This document shows, in pieces, positions 47,218 through 54,805 of a DNA stretch of 64,000 nt. The first letter of the stretch is position 1. Every line of letters starts with the position of its first letter. A program made the translations under genes and the position numbers. The notes under the pieces are model-generated. The model had not been told where the DNA came from and searched no databases. It saw nothing but the letters and a program-made list of their open reading frames with translations. This stretch comes from Paracoccaceae bacterium (GTDB lineage Bacteria > Pseudomonadota > Alphaproteobacteria > Rhodobacterales > Rhodobacteraceae), in contig REER01000093.1 of assembly GCA_007694945.1 (NCBI GenBank), forward strand, positions 1 through 64,000, written 5' to 3'.

Positions 47218-47921
47218 GCGGTTTCACCTGCCTTGCGGGCACTGCCCATATACAGGATCGTCGTCAGGGGCACGCGGCCAAATGTCAGATCACCGCGCCG
47301 GGTGATCCCGCGCGGGCCCAAGCCTACAAATGGCCCCGGGGTCAGACCAACCTGATGCAGCCCTGCGCGCAGTTCCTGCGGTGTGATGAACATGGCCGGG
47401 TCATGCGTGCCGCGTGGCAGCAGGCGCAGGATATCCTCAGCCATTGTGATAGTGGCCAGCCGCGCCAGCCAATTGCGGTTAATTGTGTCGAACAGGAAAA
47501 GTCCACCGGGGCGCAGGACGCGCGCTGTCTCGGCCAGCACGCGCGTCAGGTCCTGCACATGTTCGAGCACATCAACACAGACCACGGCGTCGAATGCGGC
47601 GTCGCCGTAGGGCAGCGCCTCACCTTGGCCAACGTCGTAGCGGATGGTGCGATCCTCTTGTGCTGCATGGGCGCGCGCGGCTTCTATCGCCTGTGAGGCG
47701 GGATCAATGCCGGTAACGCGCGCACCGCGCATGTCCAGAGCCTCGGCCATGAAGCCACCGGCACAGCCCAGATCCAGCACATCCTTGCCGGCCCAGCCGA
47801 TCTGTCTGTCCATCCAGGACAACCGCCCCGGAACGAGGTTTTTCAAAGTCCGCACCCAGCGTATATCATCCGACCACCAGTGATCGGCCACGCTGTCATA
47901 GATCGTCAGGTCATTGCGCAT
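47214..47921 (-). CDS. ubiG: Ubiquinone biosynthesis O-methyltransferase UbiG
   Basis: SAM-dependent enzyme that methylates hydroxyl groups at two steps of ubiquinone synthesis. The 235-residue protein has the UbiG N-terminus ADHWWSDDIRWVRTLKNLVPGR-like block (in pieces), motif I VLDLGCAGGFMAEAL (~48-62), GIDPASQAIEAAR (~72) and CVDVLEHVQD (~117), with FDTINRNWLARL (~147) characteristic of UbiG. Slightly shorter than most alphaproteobacterial UbiG (~245). It overlaps its upstream neighbour by 11 bases and downstream DUF4149-like gene by four. I cannot exclude a UbiG paralogue with another quinone substrate. Confidence 0.8.
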   Translation of the reverse strand: MRNDLTIYDSVADHWWSDDIRWVRTLKNLVPGRLSWMDRQIGWAGKDVLDLGCAGGFMAEALDMRGARVTGIDPASQAIEAARAHAAQEDRTIRYDVGQGEALPYGDAAFDAVVCVDVLEHVQDLTRVLAETARVLRPGGLFLFDTINRNWLARLATITMAEDILRLLPRGTHDPAMFITPQELRAGLHQVGLTPGPFVGLGPRGITRRGDLTFGRVPLTTILYMGSARKAGETA

Positions 47922-48765
47922 CTGGCGGTCTCCGACGGAATTTGGGGATCATATAGGGCACCGCGGCACGGTAGCGCGCGAAGTGGTCGCTATAGCGCGT
48001 TTCAAAGCGGCGCTCTTTCAGGCGCGGGGCGAGCAGGCAATAGGCCGTGAAGACGATGGCAAGCACCAGTTGGTCAGGTGTCCAGACCGGGACTGTCCAG
48101 AGCGTCAGCGCGAACGCCAGATAGATCGGATGACGGATCACACGGAACAGGCCGAGCGTCGGCATGTCGGGAAAGCGTGGCGCGATCCGGCCCATCAGCG
48201 ACATCCAGCCAAGCGCACCCGATTGCACCTCGACCCCGGCATCGAAACTGGCCTTCAAGAGCAACAGCCATGCGCCGGCATAGGCCATGCAGATCATCCA
48301 GAACAGCGCGCCTTCGGCGCGCCACCACACGATGCCCGAGGGCGTCCAGAGCGCAAACAGCATCAGCAATTGTGTTGACGCGATCAGCGCATAGGTCGTC
48401 GTAGCCAGCGTCGCGCCATGCGGCCCCGGAAGCAAGCGCGCGAGTGCGCGGTTACCTCGTGGCGTCAGAAGGAGCGAATGCATCAGCGGGAATTGCAGGA
48501 TCAGGATAGCATTTGTAGCAAAACTCCAGGGCGCAGGCGCGCGGCCCAGGCTTTCGCTCATCCCGAAGAACATCGCCACGATCATGGCAACCACACCAGC
48601 AGCGAAGACCAGATGCGTGAGTAGCCCCACCCCCAGCGCGAGCATGATCCGGCCTGCGCCAGCGGGCGGGTTGGCGGCGGCTTGAACCAGCGACACAAGT
48701 CCCGCCGCCCGCGGGTCGGCGAGCAGTCGGTGTGTTCGGGCATGCGTGGTCGTCCGGTCGAGCAT
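47911..48765 (-). CDS. Membrane methyltransferase (isoprenylcysteine methyltransferase/MddA-like)
   Basis: A 284-residue integral membrane protein with about six hydrophobic segments (from ~38 onward) and the C-terminal ICMT/PEMT signature: RVIRHPIYLAFAL (~205-217) and a distal ERRFETRYSDHFARYRAAVPYMIP (in pieces, ~250-275). This pattern is shared by isoprenylcysteine methyltransferases and the methanethiol methyltransferase MddA; the length and layout are closer to MddA, but the substrate is not proved. The start at 48765 has AGGA ten bases upstream. It is coupled to ubiG. Confidence 0.75.
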   Translation of the reverse strand: MLDRTTTHARTHRLLADPRAAGLVSLVQAAANPPAGAGRIMLALGVGLLTHLVFAAGVVAMIVAMFFGMSESLGRAPAPWSFATNAILILQFPLMHSLLLTPRGNRALARLLPGPHGATLATTTYALIASTQLLMLFALWTPSGIVWWRAEGALFWMICMAYAGAWLLLLKASFDAGVEVQSGALGWMSLMGRIAPRFPDMPTLGLFRVIRHPIYLAFALTLWTVPVWTPDQLVLAIVFTAYCLLAPRLKERRFETRYSDHFARYRAAVPYMIPKFRRRPPDAQ

Positions 48766-48885
48766 CAGCGGGAAATCCTGATTTCGGTCAGCCTTGTGAG
48801 ATATGCCGGTCGCCACGCGGTTCAATTGACTTCGCCCCTCTCTGCAACAGTTCGCCGCAGCATGAGCGCGCTGCCGGAGATGCAC

Positions 48886-49455
48886 ATGACCCATGACCCC
48901 CGCCCTTGGGCCACCACTTTGCCTTCACTGCTTGATGAGGTCTGGAGCCGCCTTGCCCGCGGTGTGCATGACCGTCGCGCCGCGGCGCGCCATCCGACAC
49001 TGGCGACAGTCTCACAAAGCGGCGCACCGCAGGCCCGTACGGTCGTCTTGCGCGACGCTGACCGGTCTGGCGCATGCCTGCGCATCTATACTGACCTTTA
49101 TTCTGCCAAGGTGGCCGAGTTACGGGCGCGACCGCAGGCGGCCTTGCATGTCTGGGATCGCGGGGCGCATCTGCAAATGCGGTTTTCGGCGAGCGTTACC
49201 ATCCTGACAGGTGCTGAGGTCGCAAATCTCTGGGCGCAGTTGCCGCAAGGCGCGCGGCTGTCCTATGGTGGCGCGCCAAGAACGGGCCAGCCGCTGTCCG
49301 ACGCTTTGGCCTATCAGAAATCACCGGACCAGGCTGCATTCGCCGTATTGCATCTGGACTTGCAAGAGATGGATATCCTTCACCTCAGGTCGCAGCACCG
49401 CCGCGCCCGATTTGCGCGCACTCACGGGTGGGCAGGGATGTGGTGCACGCCTTGA
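48886..49455 (+). CDS. Pyridoxamine 5'-phosphate oxidase-like flavoprotein
   Basis: A 189-residue FMN-binding split-barrel protein of the PNPOx-like group. The motif PQARTVVLRDADRSG (~45-60) followed by IYTDLYSAKVAELRARPQ (~65-82) is the standard FMN site. True PdxH proteins are longer and have a C-terminal PLP-binding segment that is absent here, so the substrate is probably not PNP. The ATG at 48886 has GGAG six bases upstream; an upstream ATG at 48862 lacks a site. It is divergent from the membrane methyltransferase. Confidence 0.82.
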   Translation: MTHDPRPWATTLPSLLDEVWSRLARGVHDRRAAARHPTLATVSQSGAPQARTVVLRDADRSGACLRIYTDLYSAKVAELRARPQAALHVWDRGAHLQMRFSASVTILTGAEVANLWAQLPQGARLSYGGAPRTGQPLSDALAYQKSPDQAAFAVLHLDLQEMDILHLRSQHRRARFARTHGWAGMWCTP

Positions 49456-49464
49456 AGGTCCGGT

Positions 49465-49887
49465 TCAATCTGGCCTTGCACGATGCTGTGCCAATGCCTC
49501 TGGCCCCAGTTGCAGCCGAACCCCAAGCGTGCCAGTGCCACCGCGCACTGGGCGTTTGTGCAAGTATATATCCAGCGCGATGATCTGCGGATAGGCCGCG
49601 CAAGCATCGACAATCCGCGACATCAGGTATTCCTGTGTCTCATAATGATGTTCTTGTGCGATCCAGTCGATATCGGCGATCAGCGGATCATAGTCGAAGA
49701 CCAGCGCCATCGCATCGTTGTTCACCCAGACATGGTCCGGTGAAATCTCCAATGTCAGGTCCAGAATATGCGCCTCTGGAACCACATCGCCAGATCCATA
49801 AGTGCCGATCAATGTCGTGATCTGCAGGTCGCGCAATTCGACAGTAGCATTGGACTGTTTCCTGGCAGAGATGGGGCGGTCGCTCAT
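49465..49887 (-). CDS. FolB-like (dihydroneopterin aldolase family) protein
   Basis: A 140-residue T-fold protein of the FolB family. VELRDLQITTLIGTY (~16-30), VPEAHILDLTLEI (~36-48, with the pterin-anchoring Glu), FDYDPLIADIDW (~63) and LDIYLHKR (~105) followed by GTGTLGVRL resemble dihydroneopterin aldolase. The usual KPxP near the catalytic Lys reads HKRPVRGGTG, so catalysis is plausible but unproved. No other folate genes are nearby; it may be a paralogue. It overlaps a small upstream gene (ATGA) and converges tightly (9 bp) on the flavoprotein gene. Confidence 0.72.
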   Translation of the reverse strand: MSDRPISARKQSNATVELRDLQITTLIGTYGSGDVVPEAHILDLTLEISPDHVWVNNDAMALVFDYDPLIADIDWIAQEHHYETQEYLMSRIVDACAAYPQIIALDIYLHKRPVRGGTGTLGVRLQLGPEALAQHRARPD

Positions 49888-50081
49888 GACAGGACATCCC
49901 CTTCAATATCCGGCCCTTGGCTGACAAGCTGCCGTGTCAGAAGGTTCTTGTAGCGGCGCTGCCGGCGTCGGGCTCGGGCACCATCAGCGCGCCAGACGGC
50001 GCGCTTGTCTTCGACGAGGTACTCCAAGTCCTCCGCCTCTTCGATGAGCTTGGCATCTTTGGGTGTCGTGCGTTTTCTCAT
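49884..50081 (-). CDS. Small basic hypothetical protein upstream of the FolB-like gene
   Basis: A 65-residue charged protein: MRKRTTPKDAKLIEEAEDLE, then an arginine-rich block (RARRRQRRYKNLL, ~35-50) and an acidic end. I do not recognise a family. Support for a real gene: ATG start, a codon pattern like its neighbours and a four-base overlap with the FolB-like start, typical of operons here. The basic middle and helical pattern might bind nucleic acid. A longer frame to 50198 has no better start. Confidence 0.5.
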   Translation of the reverse strand: MRKRTTPKDAKLIEEAEDLEYLVEDKRAVWRADGARARRRQRRYKNLLTRQLVSQGPDIEGDVLS

Positions 50082-50237
50082 GAGGTCTGAGCTTGCGTAA
50101 CAGATGGTCAGGCCATTTGATCTGGTGCACTTTTGCGCCAAGCCAAGCCCCAACTTGTCGCATGACTTCCTGCCAACCGCACAGTTACTCCCTTGCACCT
50201 GTGAAGTTGAGTCAGTTCAAGTTGCAAAAGGTGAGAG

Positions 50238-50498
50238 TCAGGGATGCATCACCAAACCCAGAAGCATCAGCACAATGCCTGCCATCAGGCTTGCCACAAG
50301 TGTAAAGTGCCCATTCCACGCCGTGCCCACGCGCCACGCGCTTTCGCCGACGACACGCCCGATGCTCATGGTCGCCGCCGCCGCCGAGCAAGACCCGACC
50401 GCAAGTCCCCAACCAACCACAAGCGCAAGCCCCATCAGCGTCGGGTCAATCCCGATACTGGCCCGACGCGACAGGATCGAGGCCAGCGCCGCAAGCAC
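50238..50498 (-). pseudogene. C-terminal fragment of an integral membrane protein
   Basis: About 85 residues with two clear membrane segments (MGLALVVGWGLAVGSCSAAA and LVASLMAGIVLMLLGLVM) around GRVVGESAWRVGTAWNG. It reads like the end of a polytopic transporter-type membrane protein; I cannot name the family. It is directly joined, in another frame, to the truncated acyl-CoA ligase remnant, so a deletion brought the two together. No start codon context; regarded as a relic. Confidence 0.5.
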
Positions 50499-51102
50499 CG
50501 ACAGCCCAGTAATTCACCCCGATCCGACGCGCCCGCGCGAGTTCCAGCAGATGCGTTCCGTAGGCCCCGGATTGCGTAACCAACCCGACCCGGCCCGGCA
50601 GAGGCATACCGTTCCGCAGCGCGCTACTGAAGGTTGGGCAATGGCCCATGGCGGCGTGGAACATGCCAAGGCAATTCGGCCCCAACAGGCGTACCCCGAC
50701 CTTCCGCGCCCGCGTGCTCAGCGCATCTTGCAGCGCCGCGCCTTCTGCCCCGATATCGGCAAAGCCCGCGGTGAAGATCACGGCCGCTTGCGCGCCCTTA
50801 TCGGCCACTGCGTCAAGCGCCGAGAAGGTGTTGCGCAGGCACTGCCAGAAGCGCACGGTCAATTGGCCCGGGCAGGTCGGCGACGCTTGGATAGGCGCGA
50901 TAGCCCTGGATTTCGGCCCGGTTGGGGTCTACCGGATACAACGCGCCAGTAAAGCCTGCGCGACGGTAGTAATCCACCGGGCGCCCCCAATGCGGGCGGG
51001 GTCCGCCGACGTGCCAACAATCGCCACGGCATCGGGCGCCATCAGCCCGTCAAGCGTGGGGCGCGCGAGACCTTGGTCCAGCGCGCGTGCACTAATGCTC
51101 AT
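50499..51102 (-). pseudogene. ADP-forming acyl-CoA/acetyl-CoA synthetase, N-terminal remnant with two frameshifts
   Basis: Starting at ATG 51102 with GGGAGGAGTGAG upstream, the sequence reads MSISARALDQGLARP and the CoA-binding Rossmann motif VAIVGTSADPARIGG. The frame then shifts near 50975 (VDYYRRAGFTGALYPVDPNR in the next frame), and again near 50850 (ALDAVADKGAQAAVIFTAGF, LLGPNCLGMFHA, GLVTQSGAYGTHLL). At ~50505 it joins the membrane-protein fragment. A complete NDP-forming ligase has ~700 residues, so about 500 are missing. It follows the IclR gene by three bases and was probably the activating enzyme of this catabolic locus. Confidence 0.75.
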
Positions 51103-51105
51103 CTC

Positions 51106-51894
51106 TCACTCCTCCCAGTGTAACGGCGCGCGGAACAAGGCCCGCCCGATACGTTGGCCGACAGTGGCCAATTCAACCCCCAATTGATGCAGCGCCGCTT
51201 CCTCGATCTGGCCCTGGATCGATACCGCACTCAGCCCATAGCGCGGCTGGCCCTGGGCGTCGGGTACAATCGCGGCGACACTCTCAACACCTGCGTACAG
51301 CACGCCCGGGTCGCGTCCGTAGCCGTGCTGCTCTGCCGACCGTACGCTGTCCAGATAGGTCTCGAAACTCAGCGGCCTCTGCCAGCGCAGTTTTGCGAAA
51401 CGCCGGCGCAACTCGTCATCGCTGAGCTTGCGCGCGGCCATGATCGCGCGTCCGATTGCGCCCACCGAGCTGGGCAGCCGCTTTCCCACTGGCAAATCAA
51501 CCCGCACCGAACCCGGGTTCCAGGCCCTGTCCAGAAGCACCACGCGCTCGGTATCGGTGATCTGCCAGAGGCAGATCAGCGCCGGGGCATTGAGCGCCAG
51601 CCGTTCCAATTCCGGGCGAATCAGATCGCCATGGTTGGTGCCCATGAGCCCGACAGCGAGTTCCAGAACGCCCATACCCAATCGGTATTGTTTGGCCTCC
51701 GCGTCGAAAACCACCAGCCCCTCGGCGGCCAGCGTGCGCAGGATATTGAAACAGGTCGAGGTATTGGTCTGAGTGGCACGCGCGATCGCGCTTACCCCCT
51801 CGGCTTCGCCCGAGGCAGCCACATGGCGCAGAATACGCAACGCCTGAACAACAGCGCCGACCGCGCGGGTGCCATTCTGCACCACCTCGCTCAT
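51106..51894 (-). CDS. IclR-family transcriptional regulator
   Basis: A 262-residue regulator: N-terminal winged helix (ALRILRHVAASGEAEGVSAI, then RATQTNTSTCFNILRTL with the recognition helix, ~15-60) and a C-terminal IclR effector domain (GSVRVDLPVGKRLPSSVGAIG, in pieces, ~130-150; GLSAVSIQG near 225). The start MSEVVQNG is coupled to the enoyl-CoA hydratase stop (ATGA). It probably regulates this CoA-thioester catabolic locus; a symmetric site in the divergent spacer at 54302 is a candidate operator. Confidence 0.9.
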   Translation of the reverse strand: MSEVVQNGTRAVGAVVQALRILRHVAASGEAEGVSAIARATQTNTSTCFNILRTLAAEGLVVFDAEAKQYRLGMGVLELAVGLMGTNHGDLIRPELERLALNAPALICLWQITDTERVVLLDRAWNPGSVRVDLPVGKRLPSSVGAIGRAIMAARKLSDDELRRRFAKLRWQRPLSFETYLDSVRSAEQHGYGRDPGVLYAGVESVAAIVPDAQGQPRYGLSAVSIQGQIEEAALHQLGVELATVGQRIGRALFRAPLHWEE

Positions 51895-52667
51895 CTTTCC
51901 GAGAACTCCGGCGGGCGCTTGTCGCGAAACGCGGCCAGACCTTCTGCAAAATCCTCTGAGGCGAAGAGAAGCGGCTGACCGTCGCGCTCCATCGCAAGGA
52001 CGTCCTCGAGCGAGGGTGTGCCGCGCGCAAAGGCGGCCTTGATCTGCGCAACGGCCAGCGGCCCACCTGCGGCCAGCACTTGCGCCTGTTTGATGGCGCT
52101 GGCCAACAGGTCGACGAGCGGGCAAACCGCATCCGCAAGCCCCATCCCCTGTGCCTGATCCGCGTCCAGCACCTGCCCGCTCAGCATCAGGCCGCGCGCC
52201 CGCGCGGCGCCCACGCGCTGCGGCAGCGACCACAAAAGCCCCGCATCCGGCATCAAGCCCAGCCGCACGAAAGACGCCGAGAAGCGCGCTGTTGTTTCGG
52301 CCGCGATAACGTGATCCGCAGCAGCGGCAAGCGCCATACCCGCGCCGAAGGCGGGGCCATCGACTGCGGCCACGACCGGGCGCGGCCCGGCAGCGACGGC
52401 GCGGATGATATCCTGCACGATCCCCAACCGGTGGCGTGCGCCTGCCGGGTCGTCGCGGCGCATGGCGGCCAGATCGCCGCCTGCGCAGAATGCCCCGCCT
52501 GCTCCCGTCAGCACGATGGCGCGGCAGTCTGCGTCCTGCCCCAGTGCTTGCAACCGGTCACGCAGCGTGGTGCGCAACTCCATACTCAGTGCATTGCGTC
52601 GGTTGGGGTCGTTCAGCGTCAGGATTGTAACAGCGCCCTGCCGCTCCTCGATAAGACATGTGCTCAT
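51891..52667 (-). CDS. Enoyl-CoA hydratase/isomerase (crotonase family)
   Basis: A 258-residue crotonase. Oxyanion-hole motifs are intact: GAGGAFCAGGDLAAM (~62-76) and DGPAFGAGMALAAAADHVIA (~105-124). Catalytic Glu positions vary in the family: after RLGLMPDAG (~140) the residue equivalent to the second hydratase Glu is Asp, so isomerase or hydratase activity is undecided. It sits between a thiolase gene and an IclR gene with four-base overlaps on both sides, consistent with beta-oxidation of a CoA-activated acid. Confidence 0.9.
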   Translation of the reverse strand: MSTCLIEERQGAVTILTLNDPNRRNALSMELRTTLRDRLQALGQDADCRAIVLTGAGGAFCAGGDLAAMRRDDPAGARHRLGIVQDIIRAVAAGPRPVVAAVDGPAFGAGMALAAAADHVIAAETTARFSASFVRLGLMPDAGLLWSLPQRVGAARARGLMLSGQVLDADQAQGMGLADAVCPLVDLLASAIKQAQVLAAGGPLAVAQIKAAFARGTPSLEDVLAMERDGQPLLFASEDFAEGLAAFRDKRPPEFSER

Positions 52668-53812
52668 AGCGTTGCTTCGCTCCCAAGAAGGGCGGTGACC
52701 TGCGTCGAGAAGGCCCCGCAATTGCCATGCACAAGCGCCACATCGGCCCCCTCGATCTGCCGCGCGCCGCAAGAGCCGCGCAACTGGGGCACGGCCTCAA
52801 TGATCAGGAATATTCCATACATTCCCGGATGCACGCAGGACAGACCGCCGCCGTTGGTATTCACGGCCAGCCGTCCACCCAGCGCGATACCCCCGCCCTG
52901 CACGAAACGCCCGCCCTCGCCCTTGGGGCAGAAGCCCAGATCTTCCAGAAACAGGAGCGTGTTGATAGTGAAGGCGTCATAGAGCGCCAGAACATCCACA
53001 TCCTGCGGCGTCATTCCGGCCATTGCATAAGCGGCCTCGCCCGATTGCACTTCGGCGGTCGTGGTCATGACCGCCATCTGCGCGATGGAGCGATGCGACA
53101 GCGCTGTCGCTCCGCCCAGAAAAAACGCTGGCTTTTGCGGAATATCAAGCGCGCGGTCGACCCGCACCATGATCACCGCACCGCCGGCATCGGTGACAAG
53201 GCAGAAATCCAGCACGCTCAACGGGTCCGAAATCATGCGCGCAGACAGGACATCCTCGCGGCTCAGGGGATCACGCTTCCAGGCTTCGGGATTGAGTTGC
53301 GCCCATTGCCGGGCGGCCACGGCAATCTCTGCCAGGTCCTCACGTGTGGTGCCATATTCGTGCATGTGCCGCGCCGCGACCAGCGCATAGGCGTCGCTCG
53401 GATAGCGCAAGCCGTGGGGGCGCTCATAGGGTTGGGGTTCGGTCATACTCACCAGCTTGCCGCCCGCGCTTCGCTGGTTTGACCCGTAACAGATCAGCGC
53501 AACCTCGCATTGGCCGGTAATCAGCGCCATGGTGGCAAGCTGCAGATGCGCCACAAAGGACGACCCACCGACCATGCTGCCATCGGGAAAGCGTGGTGCA
53601 ATGCCCAGATATTCCGCGACCGAGACGGAGGGCATAGAATGAAACGACGATTCGGTGAACAGCCCGTCCACATCGGCCAGTGTCAGGCCCGCATCCTCCA
53701 GCGCAGCGCTTATCGACAGACCGAGGATATCCAGCGCTGAATGGCCCGGCATCTCGCCCAGACCGACCTGCCCGACCCCGATGATCGCCGCTGCCCCGCG
53801 CAACCCGCTCAT
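52664..53812 (-). CDS. Thiolase-like acetyl-CoA acetyltransferase (SCP-x/lipid-transfer type)
   Basis: A 382-residue thiolase-superfamily protein: AAIIGVGQVGLGEMPG at the start, LYDAFTINTLLFLEDLG (~290) and the C-terminal active-site loop VNTNGGGLSCVHPGMYG (~330-346), with Cys and His typical of SCP-x-like thiolases. The first nucleophile Cys of classical thiolases is not evident (LFTESSFHSM region), as in other DUF35-dependent members. Such proteins normally work with a DUF35 OB-fold partner encoded directly upstream; here that gene is frameshifted, so activity is doubtful. Start MSGLRGAAA overlaps the DUF35 gene. Confidence 0.88.
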   Translation of the reverse strand: MSGLRGAAAIIGVGQVGLGEMPGHSALDILGLSISAALEDAGLTLADVDGLFTESSFHSMPSVSVAEYLGIAPRFPDGSMVGGSSFVAHLQLATMALITGQCEVALICYGSNQRSAGGKLVSMTEPQPYERPHGLRYPSDAYALVAARHMHEYGTTREDLAEIAVAARQWAQLNPEAWKRDPLSREDVLSARMISDPLSVLDFCLVTDAGGAVIMVRVDRALDIPQKPAFFLGGATALSHRSIAQMAVMTTTAEVQSGEAAYAMAGMTPQDVDVLALYDAFTINTLLFLEDLGFCPKGEGGRFVQGGGIALGGRLAVNTNGGGLSCVHPGMYGIFLIIEAVPQLRGSCGARQIEGADVALVHGNCGAFSTQVTALLGSEATL

Positions 53813-54203
53813 GCCGCACCCTCCGCCGGGGCGAAGCGCAGAACCGGGCCGTCCCCCGAGTGCTCGATGCGGGCGTGTACGGACATGCCAATCTTTGCCT
53901 CTTCTGGATCGATTCCCGTTACTTGCGACATCGGCGCGGCCCCTCGACCATCTCGATGATGGCGATATTGCGATTCCCCCCCTGTTCCGGCCTGCGGCGG
54001 CTGACAGTCGTCGAATAGACGATGCCCGCGCCGCTGACCTCGACCCAATCCGGTGTGCCAACCCCGCGCCCCGGGATGGTTGCGCGCGGAAAGAAGAACA
54101 ACGTGCCGCTATGCGGGTCGCGTTGCAGCAGCACGCGGCCTTCGTCGAGGGCTGCTCGAAATATCTGGTCAGGACCGCGCAGGTCCGGTGCTTCTGACGT
54201 CAT
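53809..54203 (-). pseudogene. DUF35 OB-fold protein, frameshifted
   Basis: From ATG 54203 (GGGAGGAAC upstream) the frame reads MTSEAPDLRGPDQIFRAALD and the OB-fold part TPDWVEVSGAGIVYSTTVSR with NRNIAIIEMVEG. At ~53940 the frame changes; the natural continuation PMSQVTGIDPEEAKIGMSVHARIE is in another frame and ends at 53809, overlapping the thiolase start by four bases as expected for the intact gene. One base is missing or extra. The zinc-ribbon cysteines that often precede the OB fold are absent. The partner thiolase looks intact. Confidence 0.75.
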
Positions 54204-54301
54204 TGTTCCTCCCTGAATGCCCACAGCCCGGTCATGGCACATAAACTCTCGCCTCGCACTATGCCGAAAAGCCCGACCAGAATTCAAGTATATTATTTTT
54301 T

Positions 54302-54315
54302 ATACAGAATTGTAT
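54302..54315. promoter_or_regulatory. Palindrome in the AT-rich divergent spacer (candidate operator)
   Basis: ATACA (54302-54306) and TGTAT (54311-54315) form a perfect inverted repeat with a GAAT centre, inside an unusually AT-rich 50 bp (54275-54330) between the divergent DUF35-thiolase and TAXI-FadB units. A dimeric repressor such as the local IclR protein could bind here. Inference from symmetry and position. Confidence 0.45.
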
Positions 54316-54403
54316 TTTCTTTAAAGAAAGGCTGCGCTGCAAGAGGGTGGAGCCTGGCAGCAGAATGTCGCATCACGTGACTGGCATTCAGGGAGGAAAA
54401 AAT

Positions 54404-54802
54404 ATGACCTGCAAATTTACCGGCGCGGCCCTGCTGGGCGCGTCGCGTGTTGTAGCCAGTGCCGCACAGGCAGGCGATCTGCCGCGCTCGATGGTTTGGA
54501 GTTCCTCTGACGTTGGTAGTTCCGGCTATGTCGAGGCAAGCGCCATCGCCGAGACGGCGGCCATCGTGCAGGCTGTCGGCACAGCGTTGGTCGCGATCTG
54601 GATGCTGTCATCCGGGCTGGAGCGCTATGCCTATTTCGCAGACGTACTAGATCGCAAGATCGCCGCGCTGATCTTTGTTGGTGGCCTTGCGCTGATCGTG
54701 CCGGAATGGCGCAGCGACCTTGCAGGGCTGACCCTGCTGGCGCTTGGCTACGCGTTGCGCCTTGTGTTTCCGCCTGTCCCTCAACCTACCGAGAATGTCT
54801 GA
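54404..54802 (+). pseudogene. Chimeric remnant: TAXI solute-binding protein start fused to a TRAP permease tail
   Basis: A 132-codon open frame with a good GGGAGG site. Residues 1-50 are the start of a TAXI-type TRAP binding protein: a signal-like segment, then LPRSMVWSSSDVGSSGYVEA, a family hallmark. From about residue 52 (ETAAIVQAVGTALVAIWML) the sequence is the membrane C-terminus of the fused TRAP (DctQM-type) permease, ending PPVPQPTENV. About 270 residues of receptor and nearly the whole permease are missing. The join is in frame, so a chimeric membrane peptide could be made, but it cannot transport. The FadB-like remnant starts three bases downstream of its stop. Confidence 0.7.
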
Positions 54803-54805
54803 CGC

